Positions 33,312 through 44,371 of a stretch of 64,000 nt of DNA are shown here, piece by piece. The stretch comes from Solenopsis invicta (taxonomy: Eukaryota; Arthropoda; Insecta; Hymenoptera; Formicidae). The stretch is taken from contig NC_052671.1 in assembly GCF_016802725.1 (NCBI RefSeq), forward strand, positions 15,767,231-15,831,230, written 5' to 3'. Each line of letters opens with the position of its first letter. Within the stretch, counting starts at the first letter, position 1. Position numbers and translations under genes: made by a program. The notes under the pieces were generated by a model that did not search any database, had not been told where the DNA came from, and worked only from the letters and a program-made list of their open reading frames with translations.

Positions 33312-34889
33312 ATGGAAACAAGAAATAAGAATAGAAGTACCGCGCCATCCGAAAGCGGCGCGTCTCAGGAAAACCTCTCGCAAGACCCCGCAACAAGAAT
33401 GTACGAATTAGAACGAATAGAAAAAGCAATCGCCGAACGAGAAAAACGGTTACACGCCCAAGAAAATATGCTGCGACAACAACTCGATAGTGTGGAAACA
33501 GGTCGCGTTCAGCTGGATCGCGATCGCGAAAGTTTCAACCGCAATATGGTAACCCGCGAGAAAGAAATCGCGGCAAAAGAGCGCGAATTAGAACATAAAT
33601 CGTCGGAACCTGACCCCATACCGTTCGACGAACCGCCCCTAGAAATATCGCACACCGCTCGCGGTGACTACACCTATTCCCCTTCGCGTCCACTGCCCTC
33701 CGAAAGCGGAGGTAATGGAGGAGGAGGAGGCAATGAGCCTCCAGCACCTAAAGTCTCATTTCGTGAAGCTACTGAATCGGTGCCTTACTTCGACGGTTAT
33801 AACATTCCCTTAGCGCAATTTATGCGTGCATGCCGCCGCGCCTCAGAAATAATTCCTCCCGCGGCCGAGCGCAATCTAACAAAATTATTGATAAACAAGT
33901 TAGGTCGCAGAGCATACTACGCTGTGGAGGACGAACCCTGTGACACCGTCACCGAACTTATCGACTTACTAACCGGCGCGTTCGGCTCCCCAAAGACTTT
34001 AGACCAATACCGCGGCGAGCTAAATACGATATATCTATGCTCGAACGAGCACATATTGGATTACATTAGTCGAGTAAAAGATCTGAGAACAGTGATACTT
34101 GATGAGGAGCGCAGGGATAAACGCCGATTGGACCCTCGCTTCGTTGATGAGATAGACAATCTAACCGCGCGATCGTTCTACGAAGGCCTACCGCTGGAGT
34201 TCCGGTTACAGATCGGGCCGGAAACTCGCCGAAAACATACCGATGCATTCGCCGCCGCAAAGGCAATAGCGAAGAGGCGAGAGTTAGATTACCAACGACA
34301 AGATATGCGACACCGCCTCGATCGCGACCGCGACCCGCGCTACTCAACTCCCCAGCGGTCAGATCGAGTAACTTACAGGGGCTCCGATTACCCAAGATCC
34401 GATAACCGCCCCAGCTATCACCCTCCTTTGTACCCACCGTGAGACCGCCCAGCATACCGCGACAACGACTACCAGTGGCCCAGACCCCAAAGGGAGACGG
34501 GAGCTAAGTTACCAGACCCACGTAGCGGGGGCAGATACACGGGACCATATGAACCGCGCCCAAATAACCGTTATCAACCTATTTACACGCGTTCGAGTCC
34601 TCAGAGGGAACCGCCGACACGAACTTACGATGACCGTGACCGCGAGAATTATCGAGAACATCGAGAACCGCGCTCAACCGAAAAGTCCTGCCGCTATTGT
34701 AAAGGCAGTGGTCATGATATAGATGAATGTCGCAAGCGACAGTTTAACAATGCCCGTCGAGACGAGGCGGGAAACGCGCCCGGTCCGTCAGGACGGCGAG
34801 ACACGACCCCGGCGGACGACCAGAAACGCACTCGCCCGTTAAACCCGATCGAGGCAGAGAGGGGCCACAACGAGAGCGAGCACGAGTAG
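33312..34889 (+). pseudogene. gag: Gag polyprotein with in-frame TGA
   Basis: An N-terminal coiled coil (about residues 35-100, Glu/Arg/Gln-rich) precedes the gypsy-type capsid region (VPYFDGYNIPLAQFMRAC through SFYEGLPLEFRLQIG, about 155-320), then an Arg-rich linker. A TGA at 34440-34442 interrupts. The same frame continues to TAG at 34887-34889 and contains the zinc knuckle CRYCKGSGHDIDEC (CX2CX4HX4C). Either the stop is read through or this copy lacks nucleocapsid. Pol lies in the -1 frame relative to gag, the usual arrangement. Confidence 0.88.
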
Positions 34890-37285
34890 CTGTACTGAAC
34901 CCTTCTGAATTTCCCCACGCCCCTACTATAACAATATCCGCGATAGGCCTCCTCCAGGAGACCAACTTTATGATAGATACGAGGGCCGCCCCCAATGTAG
35001 TTAAAGAAAGAAGCTTGAATCCCGACGTCAACATAAACCGAGACGACCCGCTCCTCCTTAGTGGAATTACGAGCGGGCGTGTCGAGACCTTAGGGTCTGT
35101 AGAGTTAACGATTATGGGCCACCCGGTAACCGCATACGTGGTGCCAAATAACTTTCCAATCGCCCAGGAAGGCATCTTAGGAGCCGACTTCCTGCGTGAC
35201 GCTTCTCAAATAAATCTTTCAGAACAAAATATAATGTGGCACGGCCATCAAATTCCTTTCTCCTCTCGCGAAACCGTGGTGATACCCGCGAGATCACAAT
35301 CAGCATTTTACCTTAGGGTAAACAATCCTAAAATAAAAACCGGTTACGTACCAAGACTTAACGTGTGCGATGGCGTCTACTTAGGAGATGCCGTCGTCAC
35401 GAATCGCGATGGAAAGGCGTACATTCGGGTAATTAATACGAGTGAGTTAGATAGGGAGCTTATCGTTCCAAGCATAGAATTACAAGAGATAGAGAACATA
35501 TCAAATAGCTACCCCGGAGGCGACTCTAGAGACGCCGCTATAAACATCGTCCGATGTCAGGACAAAACACAGAGACACGACCAAGTTCGACAACTTCTGA
35601 GACTAAAACATTTGAATGAAGAAGAGATGAGACATGTAAATGATTTGCTAGAAAGGCACGCGGATCTTTTCCAACTCCCCGATGAGCAGCTAGGTTTTAC
35701 CAATTCCATAGAACACAAGATCGTAACCGTAGACGATAGACCGATAAATGTCAAACAATACAGGTTTCCCCCCGCGCATAAACATGAAATCAGTCGACAG
35801 GTGGATGATATGTTACAAAAGGGAGTGATAGAGGCCTCGACTTCGCCGTATAACTCCCCCTTATGGGTCGTCCCTAAAAAGGCAGACTCTAAGGGAAACA
35901 AGCGATGGAGGCTAGTAATAGATTTTCGCGCGTTGAACGAGAAAACACTTGGGGATGCGTACCCCTTGCCAAACATTATCGATATCCTTGATCAACTAGG
36001 TAGCGCGAAGTACTTTAGTGTGTTCGACCTCGCATCAGGTTTCCATCAGATCCCTGTGGCCCCCGCGGATTCCCATAAAACCGCCTTTTCCACTCCTTAC
36101 GGGCATTTCGAGTTCAAGCGTATGCCGTTCGGACTCAAAAGTGCCCCAGCCATATTTCAGAGACTGATGGACCGAATTCTCAGCGGGCTACAGGGACTCG
36201 AGTTGTTCGTATACCTTGATGATATTGTCGTATATGCAAGTAGCCTGAAGGAGCACGCTCAAAAGTTTAACAAACTAGCTGAACGCTTGTGCGCCGCCAA
36301 CTTACGACTCCAGCCAGATAAGTGCGAGTTTCTTAGGAAAGAAGTCACTTATCTGGGCCATGTAATAGGGGAAGCCGGAGTCAAACCCGATCCCCAGAAG
36401 GTTGAAGCCGTGAAGAATTTCCCCCGGCCTAGGAACGCCAAAAACATTAAACAATTCCTAGGTTTAGCCGGATACTATCGCCGATTTATTAACAACTTCT
36501 CCAAAATCGCAAAACCTCTTACCACTCTATTAAAAAAGGACGAACCGTTCACATGGCAAGAGCCCCAAGAGAATGCGTTTACGAACCTCAGAGACCAATT
36601 ATGCACAGAACCGATCCTACAACATCCCGACTTCACGCAACCATTCCTCCTTACCACTGACGCTTCCGGATACGCCATAGGTGGAATTTTAAGTCAGGGG
36701 GAGATCGGCAAGGATAGACCCATAGCATACGCGTCCAGGCTCCTCAATAATGCGGAGCAGAACTATTCTACAATCGAGAAAGAGTCATTGGCCATAATCT
36801 ACTGTGTTAATCAGTTTAGGCCGTACCTGTACGGTAATAAATTCATAATAGTAACCGATCACAAACCACTAGAGTGGTTACATTCCGTAAAAGACCCCAC
36901 TTCGCGGCTTAATCGCTGGCGGCTTAAGCTCGCCGAATACGACTATAAGGTAATATACAAAGCGGGCAAGATAAATTGTAATGCAGACGCTTTGTCGCGT
37001 AATCCCGTCGAGGCGACTCGCGTCCTACCCTTGACCTTACACGACTCAAGCGACGAAGTCTTATTCGACCCCGCGTCGCCGCCTCGTGTATCTAACCAAA
37101 ATAATAATTCCACGAAACCGACTCCGAACAAACCCGGTAGCTCCCCTAAGCCCGCAGCGCGCAAACATGATAGCAACCCAAACGACTGCGACGATGATGA
37201 AACCATATCCGATGCACCCAAGCCAAGTAAGCGAGTTCGATTAAAAGTCACCCGAGACGACTTACCACCACGAGGAGTCGCCTAA
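34889..37285 (+). pseudogene. pol: Pol: protease, reverse transcriptase, RNase H
   Basis: Open in the -1 frame from before 34889; first Met at 34970. The aspartic protease region reads MIDTRAAPNVV, where DTG or DSG is expected, so the active-site Gly is replaced by Arg. Reverse transcriptase has WRLVIDFRALN, FDLASGFHQI, MPFGLKSAPAIFQRLMD and the catalytic VYLDDIVVYA. RNase H has LLTTDASGYAIGG, YSTIEKESLAI and VTDHKPLEWL. An Asp/Ser/Pro-rich tail ends at in-frame TAA (37283-37285), after which the same frame continues into integrase. Confidence 0.92.
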
Positions 37286-37327
37286 ACGATCCCCTACGAA
37301 TCTCCCGACGAGATTAATCCGACACCC

Positions 37328-38437
37328 ATGGAGATACCCGTTGACCCGGACTCGTCTACGAACGAGAGCGAATCCGATGCCGAGAGCGAAACTAGCGACG
37401 ACGACATCCTCGACACTCCTAATGAACCACATGTTTTTAATCCGGAGAATAGAATTAAATTCAATGCTATGCGCGACAACTTGTCGATGCGGCGCGATAA
37501 CCTAGTTGTGTTTATAACAAAGAGAGGCGACCCTTGCGACAAAGGGGCACAAGCCCTGGCGGGGGCAGGAATCTTGCCCCAGATAAGAGACGCGACCCTA
37601 GCCAGAGCCCGGCCGATCCCTTACAAAGGGAAACATATAATCACACTAACGGTAAAAGATCGAGTATCGAATATAATAGAAAAAGACATCCTTAACGAAG
37701 CTATACACTCCCTTCTCGACGTAGTCAAAGAACTCGATATCCAAGCTATTTCCCTTTGTAACGGAGACGTTGGAAGTGTACCGTGGGAAAACGTCCGCAA
37801 GTTAATTAGCAACACATTAAACAATACAGGCGTAACTGTAACAGTCTGCCGTAACGAGGTAACGGTACCCCCGCTAGAAACACGCGAAGCAATACTACAC
37901 GAAAATCATGCGTCGGCCATCGGCGGCCACAAAGGCGTCGCCAAAACATATCGCCGAATTCGAAACAGGCATTACTGGCCTAAGATGAAAACCGATATCC
38001 AAACGTACATTAATAATTGCCGGAGTTGTCAACTAAAGAAGTTAGTCAGGAGGAAAACCAAGCAGCCGATGGTACTAACGGATACACAAGACGCTGCTTT
38101 CGACAAGGTGTCTATGGACATCATGGGGCCTCTCCCCTTATCGCATGATGGCAAATCGTACATACTAACAATACAAGACCTCCTCACTAAGTATTCTTTG
38201 GCGATTCCGCTGGAGAAAGCTGGCGCGATCGACGTTGCGGATGCCTTTGTCAATGAATTTATCAGTATTTACGGGGCTCCTAAAGCCTTATTGACCGATC
38301 AAGGATCGCATTTTATTAACAGTTTGATGAAGGCAATCGCAAAGAAGTTTAAAATATCCAAATATACGACACTGCGTATAGGCCGCAATCAAACGGCTCC
38401 GTTGAACGCTCACATCACGTGCTCTGGGAATATCTGA
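37328..38437 (+). pseudogene. Pol: integrase N-terminal and core part
   Basis: Same frame as the RT segment, separated by one TAA. The HHCC zinc-binding domain is seen (HENHASAIGGHKG, CRSCQLKK), followed by the catalytic core with VSMDIMGPLPL (first Asp) and LLTDQGSHF (second Asp). A frameshift near 38370-38390 moves the reading to the next frame before the catalytic Glu, leaving an unrelated 3' tail in this frame. GC-rich acidic sequence at the start (SDAESETSDDD) is a linker. Confidence 0.88.
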
Positions 38438-38991
38438 AGCAAGTAACGACAGATAAGAACGACTGGAGCAGCCACCTTAAGCTGGCGTGCTTTTCGTATA
38501 ATACAAGTGTACACGAGGGAACGCAGTATACCCCTCACGAGCTAGTCTTCGGCAAAATCGCGCGTACACCGTCCCACGAAAAAGCACCAGAGGACGTGAC
38601 CAACGAGAGTTACGCGTACTACCTCACTAACCTGTATAATAAAATACGAGACTCCCAGGAGGCAGCGCGCAGTAACCTCGAACGAGCAAAACTTAGATCT
38701 AAGAGATATTATGATAAGAAATTAAATCCCGTTAATTTTAAGATCGGCGATCAAGTATATCTACTGAAGGAGCCAACTCATAAACTAGGGGACCAGTACA
38801 CTGGCCCGTATAAGATAATAGAGATACTAAGAAGCAATAACGTTAGGATCAAAATAAATGATAGAGTTACAAAAGTAGTGCACGAAGACAAACTAAAGCC
38901 ATCCCCCTCCCATCTCCAACATGAAGAATCATACCCTCGACGGCCATCGGAGGAACTGGCCAGTAGTTCCGACTCGGACAGCATCGCATAA
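38419..38991 (+). pseudogene. Pol: integrase C-terminal part (shifted frame)
   Basis: Continuation of integrase after the frameshift. The catalytic Glu (GSVERSHH) lies just upstream of the first Met in this frame. It carries on with HLKLACFSYNTSVHEGT, TPHELVFGK, and a C-terminal GPY/F module (GDQYTGPYKIIEI) with FKIGDQVYLL. Ends three bases before the env ATG. Confidence 0.88.
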
Positions 38992-38993
38992 AC

Positions 38994-40817
38994 ATGCTCC
39001 TACTACTCACTATTACCGCGCTACCCCTCGTGTCCGGCCTTATCGGCTATGACTGTGGGGGAGAAGGTTTCAACATCACCACCCTATCTCTCCTGGACGT
39101 TGCCGACTGTGATATGGATAACATTGAACCGCAAAAAGAAGAGGCATATATTCAATTAATGCAGCTCTCGGACTTCGACAAAACTCCCGCTATACAGTGT
39201 AAGGTCGAGGTAGACCGCACAATCTACTACTGCGGGATGCACTCGCACGTATCCATTGTGCAAAACGGCAGACGAGAGTATTTGCAAGAGATTGGGGAAC
39301 ATGCGTGCAAAAGACTTCACGACTCCGGATCATTTCGAATAGCTGACGCCATAGTCGACGGAATAGTGAAGAACGCTACCAACCTAAGGAGCGTTACCTT
39401 AACCGGATCAGCTGCAGTAGACGCAGACTGCACAGGCACCCAGTACACAGATGGATACGGGAATTGGGAAAATGTTGTGGTTCAGGCCATACTGAGAATC
39501 ACCTTGAAAACCTTCGAAATGCCGGTCAAGAGATCAACCGGCCAGGCGATATTGCCTTCGGGCGCCCAATGCAAGCTCGCGCACGGATACTGCCTGGACT
39601 CAGAAGGATCGGAAACATTCTGGACTCCCTTACCAGTCGATCACTGCCACTTCGACCGGTACGACATCATCTACGAAGGTCTAGCCACCAAACTGTCGCC
39701 GAAAGCAAACCAAACGACCCCAACTATTTACACAGTAACAACACAAGATACGACGTTCGCTCTAGCCAAGACCACCGACTTCGACATTTGTGGATACAAG
39801 TTGACGCAGACGGAACATCCCAAGCTATTCATACTGGAAACAACGAAAGGACGCACCTTCCAAACGAGGTCTAAAATCGCGGTCGACAACCTGGACATCT
39901 TCTTATACGTCAATTCCAAATTTGTGTACGTGGAGAAACACATTAAATCGCAACTGACGCAGCTCTACCGAGACATCATGGAGCAAAAATGTGTACTGGA
40001 AAAACAGATCTTACAAAACGCGTTGACATTAGCTAGCATCGCACCAGACGAAATAGCATACAGGGTCATGAAAGAGCCCGGTTATACGGCGGTAACCAGC
40101 GGTGAAGTTATACACATAGTCAAATGTATCCCAGTAGAATGCAAAATCCGCCAGACGGAAAACTGCTACAACGAGTTACCAGTAACGCATCGTAATACCT
40201 CACTATTCCTGCTACCAAGATCTAGAATACTATCAAAAACCGGCACGATAAGAGACTGCAACGACCTACTTCCAACGATGTACAAACTACACGGTGCGTG
40301 GTTCAGGCTCACGCCAAAACCGATAGAGGTACTTGCGCCACCCATCATACAACCACTCACTCATCCCACCTGGCATTACGCCAGCCCGTCCTCCTTGGCG
40401 ACCAGTGGAATCTACAGTGACGAGGACCTAGATAGGCTCAGAGCGCATATAATGTTCCATGTGGAGAAGCCGTCCATGTTAAACACCATCGCTCGGGGAG
40501 CACTAGGCGAGACGATCCCATCTGGGAGCGTATCAATGTACAACCTATTGGACGAAGACTCACTAAATCGAATTGCAGAATCCGCCGGAGAAAGAGTCTG
40601 GCACGGATTCGTTACGTTTGGGTCTGCGAGCGCAGGAATACTCGCCATCTTCATCATCGCACGTATAGTCAAACTCATAATAGACACTATAATTCACGGC
40701 TACGCGTTCAATCTATGGTTGGAGCATGCACCTCCTCGGTGCTATATGGAGCTCGGTAACTCACCTGCTGATACATTTGGGCGGAAGGAAGAATCAAGCA
40801 TCAGCAACCGCGCCTGA
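38994..40817 (+). CDS. env: Env-like class membrane glycoprotein
   Basis: 607 residues, uninterrupted. Signal peptide (MLLLLTITALPLVSG), Cys-rich ectodomain starting GYDCGGEGFNITTLSLLDV, several N-glycosylation sites (NIT, NAT, NQT, NTS), one transmembrane helix (about residues 545-570, GILAIFIIARIVKLIID) and a short tail. No furin site with adjoining fusion peptide as in classical errantivirus F-type env is visible. The N-terminal pattern recalls glycoproteins of chuvirus-type negative-strand RNA viruses captured by insect LTR elements; that assignment is from memory and unverified. Confidence 0.75.
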   Translation: MLLLLTITALPLVSGLIGYDCGGEGFNITTLSLLDVADCDMDNIEPQKEEAYIQLMQLSDFDKTPAIQCKVEVDRTIYYCGMHSHVSIVQNGRREYLQEIGEHACKRLHDSGSFRIADAIVDGIVKNATNLRSVTLTGSAAVDADCTGTQYTDGYGNWENVVVQAILRITLKTFEMPVKRSTGQAILPSGAQCKLAHGYCLDSEGSETFWTPLPVDHCHFDRYDIIYEGLATKLSPKANQTTPTIYTVTTQDTTFALAKTTDFDICGYKLTQTEHPKLFILETTKGRTFQTRSKIAVDNLDIFLYVNSKFVYVEKHIKSQLTQLYRDIMEQKCVLEKQILQNALTLASIAPDEIAYRVMKEPGYTAVTSGEVIHIVKCIPVECKIRQTENCYNELPVTHRNTSLFLLPRSRILSKTGTIRDCNDLLPTMYKLHGAWFRLTPKPIEVLAPPIIQPLTHPTWHYASPSSLATSGIYSDEDLDRLRAHIMFHVEKPSMLNTIARGALGETIPSGSVSMYNLLDEDSLNRIAESAGERVWHGFVTFGSASAGILAIFIIARIVKLIIDTIIHGYAFNLWLEHAPPRCYMELGNSPADTFGRKEESSISNRA

Positions 40818-40992
40818 GGCTCGGCCAACACCTGAAGATGCCCCGTCCCTGACCCTTTCAATGTCCGAAGCTCGACTTCCGAAACCCCAAGGTGAGTGTG
40901 CAAAAGGTGAAAGACTAAAGCCAACCTATACCTACGCTGAGTTACGAAAATACGTGGAAAACAATTGCCACGAAACGAATGAGTCAGTGTAA
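40726..40992 (+). CDS. ORF overlapping env 3' end; possible original env tail
   Basis: 88 residues in another frame. Starts in the env region just after the transmembrane helix (MHLLGAIWSSVTHLLIHL) and ends with TYTYAELRKYVEN, resembling an amphipathic and Tyr-containing cytoplasmic tail. It may be the ancestral C-terminus displaced by an indel near 40700-40725, or an independent overlapping ORF. Confidence 0.35.
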   Translation: MHLLGAIWSSVTHLLIHLGGRKNQASATAPEARPTPEDAPSLTLSMSEARLPKPQGECAKGERLKPTYTYAELRKYVENNCHETNESV

Positions 40993-41023
40993 AATGTCAG
41001 CATGCGCTAACATTTTAATATAA

Positions 41024-41034
41024 GGGGGGGGGGG
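41024..41034 (+). other. Polypurine (G) tract of gypsy element
   Basis: Eleven consecutive G directly before the 3' LTR TGTAACG, the expected second-strand primer site. Confidence 0.8.
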
Positions 41035-42857
41035 TGTAACGTCCGCTGACGTCTATTATCGTTTAGCTTTGCAACATATTTTTGCATTATTACTATTCAT
41101 GTTAATATTGGCATTATTAATTAATCAGCTTATAACCATTGTAGCAACCGTTTATTAATAATCACATTATAATTATGTATATCATGATAAGCGATACTTA
41201 TCATGCGATACTTACCATAAGAACCTACCATTATCATGCGATACTTACCACGCGACACTTACCATCTAAGATGTTACCACCTAAAACGTTACCATCATAA
41301 GTTACCATCTAAGACATTATCATCATTACCATTATCACTCCCACGCTTCGGGTGGGAGTTGCGCGCGCCGCCGGGCAACCTGGTGGGGTACCCCCACGCT
41401 TCCCGCGCGACACGAAGCCAAGCGCCGCTCCGTGCGTTGCTAGGCGAAAGTAGTTCTAGTTCCCGCGTCATCGCGATCGGTCGACTCTTAGGAGTCGCTC
41501 CGCGAATCTACTAAATCTTAGTTCTAGTTCCCGCGTCATCGCGATCGGTCGACTCTTAGGAGTCGCTCCGCGAATCTACTAAATCTTAGTTCTAGTTCCC
41601 GCGTCATCGCGATCGGTCGACTCTTAGGAGTCGCTCCGCGAATCTACTAAATCTTAGTTCTAGTTCCCGCGTCATCGCGATCGGTCGACTCTTAGGAGTC
41701 GCTCCGCGAATCTACTAAATCTTTACTAATTCAAAATCTTTTACTTAACATTTCTACATCCGACATTCAATCACGACTCGCGCAAAGAGTCTAGTTTATG
41801 TAACCAATATCGCGAAGCGTATAATAAATTAGTATCAATAATTTTTAAGTCTTGTATTAGTTTAACTTTAATAATGAATAATAAATATTGTTTATCTTTT
41901 ATATAACAGTGTCTTATTGTGTTAATTGCCAAATCTAATATAATTACGTTCCCTAATTCGATCCATCTTTCCGTGCGATTAAATAAAATCAATTGTTTAA
42001 ACATTATTTAACAACAAGTGCATCAGCCTCAAGATCATCATCGACGCCGTCTCCATCAACCTATTACGCTAACCATTGATCAACCAGAGCTGCTGGGTAC
42101 CTCCTCAATACATCATCGATTCTTTTGTTTAAACAATTAATTGGTTGGTCAAAATATCAACGCCGTCATCCCTGTCCAAGCCATTGCAGACAGAGAGCAG
42201 AATCCTAGCCGTGCTAACCCATTTTCCGTTGGTATAATCTAGCAAAAAGGTAAGTAACGTTTAAATAAATAATAATTGTTGCATCTCTCGTAACGTAATA
42301 TTGCATGGCAGCAGCGTCACCTGACGCATTTCTCACCCGCTACGCGATAGCCCGGCATTCCGGAGCGACCGTTACGGCTCTCAGCCACGAGTCATTGTAA
42401 TTCGACTCTTATCTAATCAACGCGCGATAGCGCCGGTCGACTCGAGCGAGTTTATGCATGCATTTTGGCTCCCTATAAAATATTCACCGGAGCATTTTAA
42501 GCATTTCAATTAGTAGTCGTTCTTACAAATTCGTAAATGTCGATAAATTAAATAAATAGAATAAATAAATGGGCCCGAATAACAATCGCTTCCTTCGGGT
42601 CAGTTCTTAATAATTAACACCTCTTGCAATTGTAACTATAAAATTCATAAGCAGTTACAATTAGCTAAATAAACAGGCATAAATAACATTTGCTTCTTAC
42701 AGGTCTGCCCCGAATAACTAAGATTTTTAGTAAAACTTAAACGTGAATTTAATTATAAATTTCGATAAACCCAGTTGCTTAGTACAAATACCCCTTATCG
42801 CGATTCCGTCCCTGCGCGCGATATATTTTGTGCGATTGACGAAACCGCGACGTGACA
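41035..42857 (+). repeat. 3' LTR of gypsy element (1823 bp)
   Basis: Same sequence as 30650-32454 except one extra 68 bp unit (four copies, about 41453-41722), loss of one upstream GTTACC-type unit, a short ATTGGC insertion and few point changes. Confidence 0.93.
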
Positions 42858-42970
42858 GATGAACTCATGTTTTCGGTGTGTAAACTCGCGATGTATATCA
42901 GCTTCGTTTATTTTCTATCAGTAACCATTCCTTGTCTTCCGGTCTCTGTCGATTAGATAATTTTTCATAC
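42858..42970. other. Target duplication and integrase 5' flank
   Basis: GATG (42858-42861) repeats 30646-30649. The integrase start codon reads on the minus strand at 42868-42866. The rest is a short AT-rich spacer up to the small minus-strand ORF. Confidence 0.7.
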
Positions 42971-43174
42971 TCATTCTTCACCCGGTGAAGAAGAGTCTAC
43001 GACCGTTCGATATCCATCTTTTACACGGTCTTGAGTCTTTTCATAACGATCCTGAGCCGTGTGATATTTATCCGTCAACCGTTCTTGAACCGTCCGATTT
43101 TTATTTAAGAACCGTTCGAAATCATTCGTCCGTCGTTCGTACCCGTCTTTGCGACGTTCCTCCTTGCCACTCAT
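42971..43174 (-). CDS. Small charged helical Polinton ORF (67 aa)
   Basis: Minus-strand frame starting MSGKEERRKDGY with repeated Arg/Asp/Tyr-rich heptad-like segments (RTVQERLTDKYHTAQDRYEKTQDR). It lies between the 44338-43259 gene and integrase, all on the same strand. Probable coiled coil; no family known. Its compact fit in the gene order supports it, but composition alone could mislead. Confidence 0.45.
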   Translation of the reverse strand: MSGKEERRKDGYERRTNDFERFLNKNRTVQERLTDKYHTAQDRYEKTQDRVKDGYRTVVDSSSPGEE

Positions 43175-43258
43175 TTTTTAACACAATGCTCACACGTTCT
43201 TCTCAAACAGAGTCAGTCTCTCGTCTGACTCCTTTCGCGGGTACACGATTTAATTTAT

Positions 43259-44338
43259 AATAATGCCGGCCTCACGAAGTTTCTCGATAATGGACAGCAT
43301 CTCGTTGCCATGAGCGTCGTTGCCCGCTCTATATGAAGCTTCGATCCATTAGCTCGTTGGGATCGTCCCAGTGCACGTAATCGATCTTATTATCGTTTAG
43401 TATCATAGCGCGAGGTATTCCCTTTCCGGATTTATTCTTTCTCTTTGGTGTAGATTCAATTGACATCAATGGCGCAATCACGTATTTATACTTGTATTCT
43501 CTGTTGCCCCGTAGTCGACTCTGCGCGGTGAAATTTTTTCTATGTACGTTTGTAGCCAATAATATGGTCTTGTACTTTTGCAAATCGTCCTCCTTATAGA
43601 GAAAATCATCGGGCAATCTCTTAAAAATCAACTCATAAAGACCGGGTGTGCCAACGTATCGCACGCCATCGATAATAATGTTATCATTGATGTCCACGTC
43701 AAACTTTTTATTACCAAGCATCATTTCGTCCATGTCGAGACGAACGCCATATATGGTGTCTATACTTTTCTCCGATCTACCACCGCTGAGGAACTCGCCG
43801 ATGTACTTTTGACCGAGCGGACCCAAATGTTGCGACAACGTTTTTCGACCTTCCAACGTTTGCATCTAATGTTGAACAGTTGTTTCGAATGAATCGTCTG
43901 TGGTTTCGAAGACGTCCTCGAGAACCTTATTCGTTGATTTTGCCGCTCCAATCGTAGGTGTTTTCGTCGACGGTCCTGGCGATTCTATCATTGTAGAATG
44001 AAGCACGGGTGAATCCAACGCGACGTTAGAACGTTTCCTTTCTCCCGGTGGTAATTTTGAATATTTGTGAGATGCTCCATCATTGTCGTCGTCGTCGCTA
44101 TCCATTTTTTCTTAGTATGTTTCGACTTTTCCTCCTTGATATCTTTTACCTCTCTCTTAATCGGCTGGGATTCCTCGACAATCTGTTTCAGAGGTTCGAC
44201 GATAGACTTGAAACGTCTCTCCATCGCAATATCCTCCTCGATTTTACCGGTTTTTAGTGCGCGATGCTTCTTGCGGATAGCCTGGCTCGTCTTTTCAATT
44301 TCTTTCGCGAGTTTCTCGCGATTACGTATATTAGCCAT
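43259..44338 (-). pseudogene. Conserved Polinton protein of unknown role, broken
   Basis: Minus-strand segments form one gene. 44338-43988 is a helical Lys/Glu-rich N-terminus (MANIRNREKLAKEIEKTSQAI, VEPLKQIVEE). 44105-43866 is an acidic and Ser/Thr-rich linker. 43865-43329 is the conserved domain (LGPLGQKYIGEFLSG, DTIYGVRLD, GVRYVGTPGLYELIFKRLPDD, YVHWDDPNELMDR). The C-terminal SIIEKLREAGIII is out of frame at about 43259-43325. Breaks: a frameshift in the linker, an in-frame TAG at 43868-43866 and a frameshift near 43330. Likely a structural or assembly protein by position beside the ATPase; inference. Confidence 0.65.
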
Positions 44339-44371
44339 GATGAACGTCTCTATTCAAGGTATCGAGAACAA

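Larger units (their letters stand above)
30650..42857 (+). mobile_element. Ty3/gypsy element with env (errantivirus-like layout)
   Basis: LTR, PBS, leader ORF, gag, pol (protease, RT, RNase H, integrase), env, G-tract, LTR. Flanked by the 4-bp duplication GATG (30646-30649 and 42858-42861). The LTRs differ mainly in tandem-repeat number and a handful of bases, so insertion is recent, yet gag and pol contain breaks. It therefore probably moved with proteins from another copy, or decayed just after insertion. Confidence 0.93.

Noticed and set aside
41771..42004. Minus-strand 77-residue ORF present in both LTRs (also 31368-31601)
   Set aside because: Identical only because the LTRs are copies; antisense, no family features, and absent from any known LTR role.
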